Part shown: in pieces, positions 28,346-36,115 of the stretch | Layout: every line of letters begins with the position of its first letter | How positions within the stretch are numbered: position 1 is the stretch's first letter | Origin: a virus | Virus record (IMG/VR): IMGVR_UViG_3300035698_007134 | Coordinates: 1 to 56,135 of that record | Length of the DNA: 56,135 nucleotides | Reading direction: 5' to 3' (one strand) | Program-made: the position numbers and the translations under genes | Notes under the pieces: model-generated | What the model saw: the letters and a program-made list of their open reading frames with translations, nothing else | Told to the model about the DNA's origin: nothing | Databases searched by the model: none

Positions 28346-28861
28346 GTGACTCATGATATATTGACAACTAAAATACATGCCATGCAGAGTAGTAAAATTA
28401 CAACTGTTGAAGTTGTTAATAAAGTTTGCACTTGTAAGAAGGACAAGCTTAAAAAGTTTAGTGCGAATCTTATTGATGTAGAACTTTTAAGGTTTTTGCG
28501 TATGTTTGCAAAGAAATTAGTTAAACAGTTTGAAATTAAAAATTATAAAGACATAGCTTTAATGCATCCGAAAGATGAAGAGTATGGTACGTGTTGGGGA
28601 TATTGTAGGGATAAATATATTGTTATAGATATAAAAAAGGGCCGTGCATTTATGGCCATTGAAGAGATTGTAGATACATTAATTCATGAACTTGCTCATC
28701 TTGATGATGAAGACGATGAAATAGTATTGTCTGAGGATGGCATTAAGAATCATCATAATATAGGGTGGCAGAAAAGATATGAGAGGTATTACAAATGGCT
28801 CAAAAAAGATCTAATAAAACAGGAAAAAAATCGATTAGTACCAAAAGAATTGCGAGATTAA
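28346..28861 (+). CDS. SprT/WLM-like zinc metalloprotease
   Basis: About 171 residues from GTG 28346, which has AGGGGG eight bases upstream (the GTG at 28316 has none). The zincin motif TLIHELAHLDD lies at about 109-119, with a downstream HNIGWQKRY that supplies the third ligand pattern of SprT/WLM proteases. A CxCKK and a GTCWGYC pair may bind zinc. The substrate is unknown; a capsid-maturation or DNA-protein crosslink role is possible. It overlaps the next gene by 67 bases. Confidence 0.65.
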   Translation: MTHDILTTKIHAMQSSKITTVEVVNKVCTCKKDKLKKFSANLIDVELLRFLRMFAKKLVKQFEIKNYKDIALMHPKDEEYGTCWGYCRDKYIVIDIKKGRAFMAIEEIVDTLIHELAHLDDEDDEIVLSEDGIKNHHNIGWQKRYERYYKWLKKDLIKQEKNRLVPKELRD

Positions 28862-29202
28862 GTGCTCTTAAACAGCCATTTCGTGATTTGGTTAAGGAGA
28901 TTCAAGTAGAGCTTGATAAAGCGTGTCTTCCGTTTCGTGTGTTTGAAACGTTGCGTACTTCAAAACGTCAGGATTTATTATATGGTAGGGGTGCTAGTGG
29001 TACACGGAAATCACGTCATCTTGTAGGTTATGCTTGTGATTTTGTTATTTATGAGAATGGTGGTTGGTCATGGGATTTGGATGAATATCTTGATGATTAT
29101 CAAGAATTGGGTAGGATAATTAAAGCTATGAGTAATAAACATTTAGTATGGGGCGGTAAGTGGAGACGTAGAGATTACGTACACGTCGAATATAGGGAAT
29201 AG
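28795..29202 (+). CDS. M15-family peptidase (endolysin-like, L-alanyl-D-glutamate type)
   Basis: 135 residues. The zinc ligands follow the M15 pattern: SRHLVGYACDFV (about 72-83, His and Asp) and YVHVEY (about 127-132, last His, catalytic Glu). The N-terminus is basic with no signal peptide, so release would need a holin or membrane damage. T5-like phages use this fold to cut peptidoglycan cross-links at lysis; here it is the best endolysin candidate. Confidence 0.82.
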   Translation: MAQKRSNKTGKKSISTKRIARLSALKQPFRDLVKEIQVELDKACLPFRVFETLRTSKRQDLLYGRGASGTRKSRHLVGYACDFVIYENGGWSWDLDEYLDDYQELGRIIKAMSNKHLVWGGKWRRRDYVHVEYRE

Positions 29203-29204
29203 AT

Positions 29205-29708
29205 ATGTTAAAAAAATATTTAAAACAAATAATTGTTGAAGCTCTTACTAGTATGGCTCAGAGTGGTATAGATCAGAATGGATTGAGTGGTTCTGTAAGG
29301 GTAGAAAATCTAGGTCTTCCATTTCCAGGAACCCCCCAAGATGGAGATGGTGGGTTCAAGGGCAAGGAAAGTACCAAGAAGGCAGCCAAAACCCCCCCTC
29401 CTGAGGGCCATAAAGATGTGTCTAATAGTCCTTTTGAATCTTTAGTAGGTATTGAAGCTATTGCTGGTTTGGCTGTTTGGAAAGAGATTAATGAAGCATA
29501 CCTTAGTTTACTTAATCAAATTCTAGGACAAGCGCAGGTAATAAATTATCAGTATCGCCGTCTTGCTCAAGTTGAGGGGTTTATTAAAGCGCTTAAAGAG
29601 CGTCTTAGTACAGATGCGGAACAATTAGAGGATCTAGAGTTGTTAGTTACAGACTATGGACTAGATGCTCAATTATTTTCGGAGAGTTATGACCCATTCA
29701 AACAATGA
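29205..29708 (+). CDS. Unknown protein following endolysin
   Basis: 167 residues. An N-terminal amphipathic helix is followed by a Gly/Pro/Lys-rich linker (about 25-75) and a helical C-terminal domain (about 80-165) ending in an acidic stretch. No motif recognised. It starts two bases after the endolysin stop and could be a lysis accessory or virion protein. Confidence 0.5.
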   Translation: MLKKYLKQIIVEALTSMAQSGIDQNGLSGSVRVENLGLPFPGTPQDGDGGFKGKESTKKAAKTPPPEGHKDVSNSPFESLVGIEAIAGLAVWKEINEAYLSLLNQILGQAQVINYQYRRLAQVEGFIKALKERLSTDAEQLEDLELLVTDYGLDAQLFSESYDPFKQ

Positions 29709-30060
29709 TAATACTGAGCGAAAATTAGTTCAGATGATGGTTAAATTTAATTATGACGATCCTATCGACTTGTCTGCAGAAGGTGAAAAGATGGCCGAGG
29801 AGAAGAAGATGCGTGATAAGTATCCATCAAAATATACCAAAACTTTAACCCAATTTGTTCGTGAGAATGATAAGGTGGGGCATGTGCGTGCGATGGTTGG
29901 TAAATTAAAAGAGGCCATCGCTCGTGGTGAAGTTGTAACGCCTAAACATATGGGTGATGCTTATCTGGCTAAATTGGTGAGATATTATAGATTTAGATTG
30001 CGTGCTGCAGAGAAGAAACGCAAGAAAAAGAAGAGTAAGAATGAATTTTTTGCAGATTAA
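29689..30060 (+). CDS. Unknown basic protein
   Basis: About 123 residues from ATG 29689 (GGAG four bases upstream), overlapping the previous stop by 20 bases. Charged throughout, with a very basic C-terminus (RAAEKKRKKKKSKNEFF). It resembles small nucleic-acid-binding proteins, but no family is evident. It converges with the minus-strand gene ending at 30057. Confidence 0.55.
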   Translation: MTHSNNDNTERKLVQMMVKFNYDDPIDLSAEGEKMAEEKKMRDKYPSKYTKTLTQFVRENDKVGHVRAMVGKLKEAIARGEVVTPKHMGDAYLAKLVRYYRFRLRAAEKKRKKKKSKNEFFAD

Positions 30061-30257
30061 TTTAGAGAACGTATAATATTCTTATAATCCTTTAATTCTT
30101 CATTAAAATCTCTATATAGTTCTTCTAATCGAGCATAAAAGGCTTTGGTATCTTGAAAGTATGTACCTCTTAAGGCGATTACAAGGTCTTTTTTTGCTTT
30201 AGTAATAGCCATCCATTCAGTTAATTTCATCAATTGATTACAATTGTCTTTGCTCAT
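30057..30257 (-). CDS. Small helical protein downstream of purZ
   Basis: 66 residues with AAGGA upstream, 11 bases after the PurZ-like gene on the same strand, so probably in the same transcript. It is predicted all-helical and charged (YARLEELYRDFNEELKDYK). Function unknown. Confidence 0.6.
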   Translation of the reverse strand: MSKDNCNQLMKLTEWMAITKAKKDLVIALRGTYFQDTKAFYARLEELYRDFNEELKDYKNIIRSLN

Positions 30258-30268
30258 ATTATTCCTTA

Positions 30269-31381
30269 TTATTCGAGATCGATAATGTCATCATTATCGG
30301 GGCCAGTGCCAATGAGGACTACTGGTAATCCAGTTTTTCTTTCAATATGATGGATAAATGCTTGTGTCTGATGGGTAAGTCCTGACCAATTTTTGGCCTT
30401 ATAACTACCCCAGTCTATATATTGTACGAAATTTATCATTAATTTAGTGGCTGATGATATTCTCACTGAGTCCATGAGACCTTTCCAAGAGAATGTAAAG
30501 ACCCGTCGTAGTCTTTTTGTGACTGTGGTTAACTGTTGGGAATATAATTTGTCGATTTCTTCTTGTGGCATCTGGGCATTTTCTCCCACTTCTTGCCATG
30601 TTAATTCTTTCTGATCTGGATAACCAGGGCCAGAGTTGCCGATTTCATTGCCATTCTCTATAATATTACCAACTCTAATAGGAGTAGAATGAATATTTAA
30701 ATAGATGTCACCGATTTTATTTAAGGGTGGTGCCATGTCAGAAATAGCTTGTAATGAATTAGTAGATCGAGATGTACAATATGGATATTCAATACCATGA
30801 TTAATGTCTAATCCAATTCCTTGTGATACTTCATGAAATGCAGTCTTACCTTCTTTTAGATGTTCATGTAATTGGTATACCATATTTGGATTAATATGTG
30901 AGGCCAATTCGTCATAATCTCGTGCTAGACGAAGATTTGGTTTGCGAAGGATTTTATCTGATAAGAATGTGCCGCTTCCTTGGCAAGTTGATGCGATAGA
31001 CTTGGGTCCATTAAGATCAGTTTCTTCTCTGAGTTTATGTGCTTTGGTAACTACACCCGCTCTGGGGTGGATATGTATTGGTGTAGTAATATTACATTGA
31101 TCTAATTCTTTTGCGAATTGTTCTAAGGTGAAGATGGCTGTTGGTCCAATTTGAATTATTGGGCTATAGTTTTTATGTAATTTACTCATATAAGCGCCAG
31201 ATGGTAGGATTTTGGCGATAAAAATATCGTTTCCTTGTCTATAAGTATGTCCGGCGTTGGGTGTATTGGTTGAACAGAGAATCTCTGGGCGATATTTTTC
31301 AGTAAGATAACAATACATTTTTGCTTTGCCTGAACTTCCTGCGAATGCATCTACTAACATGTTGAATTTGCCACGTTCCAT
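30269..31381 (-). CDS. purZ: PurZ-like 2-aminoadenylosuccinate synthetase (PurA family)
   Basis: 370 residues, shorter than PurA (about 430). The PurA loop GDEGKGK appears as GSSGKAK (15-21): Ser replaces the catalytic Asp, the hallmark reported for PurZ. Other PurZ-style signatures follow: PNAGHTY (41-47), LPSG (59-62), YPYCTSR (199-205), TPIRVGN (233-239), YPDQKELTW (254-262) and TTVTKRLRRVFTFS (285-298). PurZ joins dGMP and aspartate; host PurB then gives 2-amino-dAMP (dZMP), which ends up replacing dA. AAAGGAG precedes the start. A MazZ-like gene at 36.1 kb and a dNMP kinase at 14.6 kb could complete the route. Confidence 0.87.
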   Translation of the reverse strand: MERGKFNMLVDAFAGSSGKAKMYCYLTEKYRPEILCSTNTPNAGHTYRQGNDIFIAKILPSGAYMSKLHKNYSPIIQIGPTAIFTLEQFAKELDQCNITTPIHIHPRAGVVTKAHKLREETDLNGPKSIASTCQGSGTFLSDKILRKPNLRLARDYDELASHINPNMVYQLHEHLKEGKTAFHEVSQGIGLDINHGIEYPYCTSRSTNSLQAISDMAPPLNKIGDIYLNIHSTPIRVGNIIENGNEIGNSGPGYPDQKELTWQEVGENAQMPQEEIDKLYSQQLTTVTKRLRRVFTFSWKGLMDSVRISSATKLMINFVQYIDWGSYKAKNWSGLTHQTQAFIHHIERKTGLPVVLIGTGPDNDDIIDLE

Positions 31382-31401
31382 AATTTTTTCTCCTTTACAG
31401 C

Positions 31402-31410
31402 ATTATAACA
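31402..31410 (-). promoter_or_regulatory. Putative extended -10 promoter for purZ
   Basis: On the minus strand TGTTATAAT forms an extended -10 (TATAAT at 31407-31402). No good -35 hexamer is found at 16-18 bases. The transcript would begin about 14 bases before the purZ start, just keeping the ribosome site. Confidence 0.4.
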
Positions 31411-31442
31411 TAAAGAAACGCTGATAATAAGTAGGGAGATAA

Positions 31443-31471
31443 TTTATAGCAGACACAAGGCAGGTTATAAT
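31443..31471 (+). promoter_or_regulatory. Putative promoter for the homing endonuclease gene
   Basis: TTTATA (31443-31448), 17 bases, TATAAT (31466-31471). The ATG follows at 31478, so a transcript from this promoter would be nearly leaderless. It is divergent from the purZ promoter. Confidence 0.4.
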
Positions 31472-31477
31472 GGGAGT

Positions 31478-32869
31478 ATGGCACATTCTAGAGATAAAAT
31501 TAAAAAGACTCCATGTCCAGCATGTGGTATAGAAACTAATAGATGGGCGCGTGTTGAAGGATGGGGTAGAATTTGTGAAATTTGTAAGCGGAGGCTTAAG
31601 CGTGGCGCTTCTATCGCTTGCCCCCTTTATAGTCAGGGGGGTGGTAGATTTTATGGACGAAAATATTGGATTGGGAAGAAGATAGGGAGGTTTGAAGTTA
31701 TTGATGTTCCTATTGAGCCGTTATGTGATGGCCCCCATACTGAGACTCTAATTACTTTGAGGTGTTCGCTTGGACATGAATTTAAACGTCCAGCTGGAGC
31801 CGTGTGGACTAGATGCCCCGTGTGTGTGGACACTAACGCCGCTAATAAGGCGAGATATGTAGTAACGCCGCTTCCAGAAGGAGCCTTAAATTTTGATGAC
31901 TGGTATGACTTTATATTTAAGAACACCGGGATTAAGCTCATAGATGTGCCGTCAAACGCTTGGACTAAGGGCCAGCATCTTAAGGTTGAAGCCGAGTGTT
32001 GGTGTGGAAAGAAGTGGGAACCCAACTGGACTGATTTGACAATGAAACGCGTCACGTCCTGTGGTTGTGTTAGCCGCGTCTCTCAGGCGACAGAAGAAAT
32101 TTATGACTTTTTGAAAGAGCTTGGCTATCACGCCGAGAGCGAATACTCAATTGATGAATATAAGGTTGACATCTACGTTCCGGCTCACAGTTTTGCTGTA
32201 GAATTTAATGGTTTGAGATGGCATAGAGAGGACCAAGATACGAAGAAGTATAATAAGTACCAACAGTACAATATCGTCTATCACGGCATCTATGAAGACG
32301 AGTGGCTCCGCAACAAGCAAGCTATTTTAAATGACATAGCCGTTAGGATTAGAGACAAAGAGCCTCAGTTTGATAATAACCCTATTATTAAAGAGTGTGA
32401 ATATGGAGATGTAAAAGGCTTCCTGCAGACGTATGATAAGGACTCAGTAAAAAAGGGTTCACGTTATATCGGCGTATGGTTAAAAAGCGTTGTGGTTGCC
32501 GCCATGGTGCTCAGGGGCGAAGAAGAGTTAGATATTGTTCGTATGACGGCCCGCCCCAGCGTTGATTGTAGGACATTTTGGGATTTAGTTATTCGATGGA
32601 TTGACGATAACCTTGAATTTAAAGAGTTGTGGGCCTGTAGTGAGAATAGGTATGACGATGGTAAAGTGCTTCAATACTGTGAATTCGATCTTCATAAAGA
32701 AGTGGAATCAACTTATTATTGGATTAGGGGTCGTACTCGCGTGCCTGGTCATGCTATGAAAGATCCTCCTGAGGGTGTTGATGAACGTGAATATTGGGAA
32801 GGAAAGGGGTGGCATAGGTTGTTTGATTGTGGTAAAAAGATTTGGTTATATACTTCTAAACGAACATAA
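31478..32869 (+). CDS. Vsr-fold (EDxHD-type) homing endonuclease
   Basis: 463 residues. The N-terminal 200 carry several zinc-ribbon Cys clusters (PCPACG, CEICKR, RCPVC, CWCGKKW, SCGC). The nuclease core (about 205-290) follows the Vsr-like homing endonuclease pattern: DIYVPAHSFAVEFNGLRWHR, then IYEDEWLRNKQ. A C-terminal domain (about 320-460) of the type often fused to these enzymes follows. The codon third positions look more GC-rich than in neighbours, suggesting recent arrival. It sits between purZ and the GDP-mannose genes and is a free-standing mobile gene. Confidence 0.75.
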   Translation: MAHSRDKIKKTPCPACGIETNRWARVEGWGRICEICKRRLKRGASIACPLYSQGGGRFYGRKYWIGKKIGRFEVIDVPIEPLCDGPHTETLITLRCSLGHEFKRPAGAVWTRCPVCVDTNAANKARYVVTPLPEGALNFDDWYDFIFKNTGIKLIDVPSNAWTKGQHLKVEAECWCGKKWEPNWTDLTMKRVTSCGCVSRVSQATEEIYDFLKELGYHAESEYSIDEYKVDIYVPAHSFAVEFNGLRWHREDQDTKKYNKYQQYNIVYHGIYEDEWLRNKQAILNDIAVRIRDKEPQFDNNPIIKECEYGDVKGFLQTYDKDSVKKGSRYIGVWLKSVVVAAMVLRGEEELDIVRMTARPSVDCRTFWDLVIRWIDDNLEFKELWACSENRYDDGKVLQYCEFDLHKEVESTYYWIRGRTRVPGHAMKDPPEGVDEREYWEGKGWHRLFDCGKKIWLYTSKRT

Positions 32870-32895
32870 TCTGTTATAAAATGTATTTTGAAAGG

Positions 32896-32922
32896 AGACA
32901 AATTTTTCTCGACTAGTAGGTC
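32896..32922. repeat. 27-bp inverted repeat, left arm
   Basis: Perfect inverted partner of 33310-33336 (begins AGACAAATTTTTCTCG, ends AGTAGGTC). The arms bracket one 113-codon gene. No recombinase or transposase lies nearby. Confidence 0.95.
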
Positions 32923-32955
32923 GATCATAGATGATGGAAAAGGAGAGTTAAGAAT

Positions 32956-33297
32956 ATGACAAGAATTAGTTATAAAACAATTTGTGAGAAGAGAGATGAA
33001 ACGATTAAAGAATTAAAGCGACAGTTAAAAGATACTAAGCATGATCTTAAACATGCTGTTGCCGCATCAGAATGTGATGGACGTGAACAACATTATGGGC
33101 GCGAACGTTATGAATTGGCTCCCCTGATGTTTACTGCAGTAGCCGCTCAGACGCCGTTGGCGTGGGGGCTTAAATTTCACATGTATCAAGACGATTTGGA
33201 ATGGTTTCCAAAGAGTCAGTGCGTATTAATTAATGAAGACAAAATTCTTGTTCCTCGTTGGATGATAGAGGAAAAAGGTTTATTAGTCAATAATTAA
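32956..33297 (+). CDS. Unknown protein enclosed by inverted repeats
   Basis: 113 residues with AAAAGGAG upstream. The N-terminal 40 residues form a charged coiled-coil-like helix (DETIKELKRQLKDTKHDLK); the C-terminal half is compact with Trp and aromatic residues. It lies wholly between the two arms of a perfect 27-bp inverted repeat, directly after the homing endonuclease gene. No function recognised. Confidence 0.6.
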   Translation: MTRISYKTICEKRDETIKELKRQLKDTKHDLKHAVAASECDGREQHYGRERYELAPLMFTAVAAQTPLAWGLKFHMYQDDLEWFPKSQCVLINEDKILVPRWMIEEKGLLVNN

Positions 33298-33309
33298 TTA
33301 ATAACATTT

Positions 33310-33336
33310 GACCTACTAGTCGAGAAAAATTTGTCT
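33310..33336. repeat. 27-bp inverted repeat, right arm
   Basis: Perfect reverse complement of 32896-32922. It ends 16 bases before the start codon of the guanylyltransferase gene, so it lies in that gene's leader. Confidence 0.95.
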
Positions 33337-33351
33337 TTAAGAAAGGATTTT

Positions 33352-34224
33352 ATGGAAAATAGCGCTCTTATTATGGCTGGTGGTGATGGTACTAGACTTC
33401 GTGTTGGTGATAAGCCTAAACAATTTATTCCTTTTTTTTCTGATGGATCATCACTTACTAATTTAACATACTGGCGTTTACGTACATGGGGGTTTCTTCC
33501 TCGTAATATTTATATTTCTACCAATGTTAAGTATAAAAATGAGATAAAGAATCATGTTGATTCAGAATTTCCATTAGAAAATATTATTGTGGAGCCAGAG
33601 AAGAAAAATACAGCTTCGTCATTATTTTGGTCAATGTTTGAAATCTCTAAGCGTTTAGAAGAGAAACATAGTCCTATTTTTTGTGTACCAGCAGATCATT
33701 ATGTTGGTAATTCTTTGGTTATGAATCATGCTATTGTTAAAGCTATGATGCATGCTAATGATGACAAATTAGTTATATTTGGTATTATACCAAGATTTCC
33801 TTCAACTGATTATGGTTATATTAATAAGCATTGGGGGACTAATTATGTAAAGAAGTTTATTGAGAAGCCAGATAGTGTAAAAGCTCAAGAATATATGGAG
33901 AAGGGCTATTATTGGAATAGTGGTATGTTTTTGTGGTCTTCAGAAACATTTTTTAAAGAAATATTGAAGGTTAATAGTGATTTTGCTTGGTTATATGCTC
34001 GTATTCATGATAATAAAGATCCATATGATTGTAAGCGATTTTTTGCTGAAGCTCCTTCTATATCTATTGATTATGCGCTTTTAGAGAAGACTGATGAGGC
34101 ATATTGTGTGCCAGTTGGTTTAGATTGGTGTGATCTTGGTACTTTAAAATCGTTGCGTGAGCGTCATTTATATTATTCTGATGAAGTTAAACAATACTTG
34201 GAGGACCATAAAGATGAAAAATAA
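33352..34224 (+). CDS. Mannose-1-phosphate guanylyltransferase-like enzyme
   Basis: About 290 residues from ATG 33352 (AAAGGA upstream; TTG 33331 lies before the binding site). The nucleotidyltransferase signature AGGDGTRLR is at 9-17, with KPKQF soon after, VPADHYV (about 113-119) and KKFIEKPD (about 172-179). These match GDP-mannose pyrophosphorylases, which make GDP-mannose from mannose-1-phosphate and GTP. It overlaps a cupin isomerase-like gene by 11 bases. Together they resemble a split form of bifunctional ManC/ManA and may serve surface glycan changes or glycosylation. Confidence 0.82.
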   Translation: MENSALIMAGGDGTRLRVGDKPKQFIPFFSDGSSLTNLTYWRLRTWGFLPRNIYISTNVKYKNEIKNHVDSEFPLENIIVEPEKKNTASSLFWSMFEISKRLEEKHSPIFCVPADHYVGNSLVMNHAIVKAMMHANDDKLVIFGIIPRFPSTDYGYINKHWGTNYVKKFIEKPDSVKAQEYMEKGYYWNSGMFLWSSETFFKEILKVNSDFAWLYARIHDNKDPYDCKRFFAEAPSISIDYALLEKTDEAYCVPVGLDWCDLGTLKSLRERHLYYSDEVKQYLEDHKDEK

Positions 34225-34582
34225 AGACGTTTATCATGTAGATAAACCATGGGGATGGGAAAAAATCTGGGCTAAGACTCCGTTTTATGTTGGTAAGATG
34301 ATTTATATTAGGAAGGGTTGTCGTTTGTCATTTCAATATCATGAACGTAAGACAGAAACTATTTATATTGTTGAAGGACAAATGACATTGGTAATAGGAG
34401 ATGAGAAAGAGCAAATAGAGATGTCTTTTTGTGATTCATACCATATCCCCTCTGGTCTTAAACATCGTTTTTGGGCACCTGATATGGATTGTTTGGTAAT
34501 GGAAGTCTCCACATCCCAATTAGATGACGTGCAGAGACTTGAAGATGATTTTGATAGAATCAATTCGGACAAAAATCCTTAA
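34214..34582 (+). CDS. Cupin, mannose-6-phosphate isomerase type II-like
   Basis: 122 residues from ATG 34214 with GGAGG nine bases upstream. Typical opening HVDKPWGWEKIWA, then cupin motif 1 (LSFQYHERKTETIYIVEG, His and Glu metal ligands) and motif 2 (IPSGLKHRF). This matches the C-terminal isomerase domain of GMP-type enzymes, which interconverts fructose-6-P and mannose-6-P. Coupled to the guanylyltransferase gene. Its 3' end overlaps the opposing sigma factor gene by 23 bases. Confidence 0.78.
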   Translation: MKNKDVYHVDKPWGWEKIWAKTPFYVGKMIYIRKGCRLSFQYHERKTETIYIVEGQMTLVIGDEKEQIEMSFCDSYHIPSGLKHRFWAPDMDCLVMEVSTSQLDDVQRLEDDFDRINSDKNP

Positions 34583-35786
34583 AAGCCGGATGATTAAGAA
34601 TTTTCTTAATACATTTCTTATTTTGTTGAGTGATCCTTTCAGTTGAAACTTTCATTTTTTCAGCTATTAAACGGCATGGTAAGCCATCTGGTGGACTGTC
34701 TGATATATATTCATTACCAGAAACTTGTGCGCCTTGAGCGGGATCTATAGTGTACACTGGGAAGATTCCATATCGTAATCTTAGTACCTTTTCTTGACGA
34801 GGAGTAAGACATGTAATTGCTTCTTGTAATTTGTTTTTAAATGAGTCCATATCCATCTTGTTAATTATGTCCTCTTCCACACAAGCTTGTTTGTCAGCTA
34901 GTTCGTCTAAATATGAGCTTGGTTGGCCGTCATCGTCATTATGAAATGGGTTAGAATCATTAATAATATATGTGACTCTTTGTGATGCTTCAATGACTCT
35001 ACAGATCTTGGCTTCTGACCAATCTAATGCCTTTCCCAACTCTTCGGGAGTGGGTTCCTTTCCTGCTGCGGTTGTTAATTTGACAATGGTTTTATTAATT
35101 TTGTTCATATTATTGTTGACGTGAACAGGTACTCTGACGGTTTTACTACTGTTGGCTACCGCACGTTGTGCACATAATTTAATCCAGTATATAGCCATAG
35201 TGGTGAATTTGGTTTTTCTATGATAATCGTATTTATCTACCGCTAGTAATAGACCAATGTTGCCTTCTTGTATTAAGTCATTAAACTCGACGCCTTTATC
35301 TTTATATCTTTTAGTAGCATGAATAACTAAACGTAGGTTAGCTTCAACCATCTGGTTACGAGTATATAGATATTCATTAGCAATCATCTTTTCATTAACG
35401 TCGTCTAATAATTCCAATATTACGGAGCTTTTTAATTTCACTTTATATAGTATGTCATATCGTTCGTCTAACGAGTTGGTTTCTTTTAATGAGTATATAT
35501 TATCTCTTAGTACATTTTTAGTTGCTTTCATCGATACTGATGAGATACCTTCTACGTTCGGTAAATCGCAATCGCAGATCATTGTGCCAAGGGGTTTACC
35601 TGATTTAATTAATCGGTCATAAAAATTACAGATCGATGTGATCCCCTTTTTCGTAGCACAAAGAATTTTAAGGGCTTTGTCTTTTGCGTGCTCAAAGCCC
35701 TTAACTTTCTTATTTATTTCTGTTTGTGGATATACTGGTATTGAATTAAAATATGTAGATGGCATGCGATTATTAACAGCAGTCAT
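34560..35786 (-). CDS. Sigma-70-family RNA polymerase sigma factor
   Basis: 408 residues. Region 2 is clear: NLRLVIHATKRYKDKG, FNDLIQEGNIGLLLAVDKYD, KFTTMAIYWIK. Region 3 (AGKEPTPEELGKALDW) and region 4 (LTPRQEKVLRLRYGI, then LIAEKMKVSTERITQQ) follow. Region 4 carries an insertion of about 25 residues before the recognition helix, and the helix has Thr where sigma-70 has Arg584 and Arg588. The -10-reading residues in region 2.4 also differ (WIKLCAQ against WIRQAIT). It probably redirects host RNA polymerase to phage promoters. It ends a minus-strand transcript with the MazZ-like gene. Confidence 0.88.
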   Translation of the reverse strand: MTAVNNRMPSTYFNSIPVYPQTEINKKVKGFEHAKDKALKILCATKKGITSICNFYDRLIKSGKPLGTMICDCDLPNVEGISSVSMKATKNVLRDNIYSLKETNSLDERYDILYKVKLKSSVILELLDDVNEKMIANEYLYTRNQMVEANLRLVIHATKRYKDKGVEFNDLIQEGNIGLLLAVDKYDYHRKTKFTTMAIYWIKLCAQRAVANSSKTVRVPVHVNNNMNKINKTIVKLTTAAGKEPTPEELGKALDWSEAKICRVIEASQRVTYIINDSNPFHNDDDGQPSSYLDELADKQACVEEDIINKMDMDSFKNKLQEAITCLTPRQEKVLRLRYGIFPVYTIDPAQGAQVSGNEYISDSPPDGLPCRLIAEKMKVSTERITQQNKKCIKKILNHPAFKDFCPN

Positions 35787-35800
35787 TGTTCCCCCGTTCT

Positions 35801-36115
35801 CTATTTTTTGTTGATTATTTGTAATACCTCTTCATATATTCCAAAGTACATATTATTAACAATTTTTGTTTCTCCATTGTCTAATGAAATATTATAGGCC
35901 CTCCTCCCCTTTATTAGAGGTCCATTTTTACTAATTAATGTTGATTTATTTGAGTGGTTGATGTAGTATGTTTTATCACCTACTACAGCTTCTTCATAAC
36001 CTGATGGATTTACTATTTTAGATTTTGTAATTTGTTTTTTAGATGCTGTCTTCTTTTTTTTATCTTGTGCGATTGCTTTTTCTAGTCTTTTCGATTTTTT
36101 ATTGGGCTGTGGCAT
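35801..36115 (-). CDS. Small basic protein
   Basis: 104 residues. The N-terminal 35 are Lys-rich (KAIAQDKKKKTASKKQITK); the rest looks like a small beta domain (DKTYYINHSNKSTLIS, RAYNISLDNGETKIV). It starts directly after the MazZ-like stop and precedes the sigma factor. It may bind nucleic acid; not recognised. Confidence 0.55.
   Translation of the reverse strand: MPQPNKKSKRLEKAIAQDKKKKTASKKQITKSKIVNPSGYEEAVVGDKTYYINHSNKSTLISKNGPLIKGRRAYNISLDNGETKIVNNMYFGIYEEVLQIINKK

Noticed and set aside
31402-31471. Reading the 31.4 kb gap as a bidirectional terminator
   Set aside because: The two TATAAT hexamers face outward in divergent genes and no stem-loop was found; promoters explain it better.
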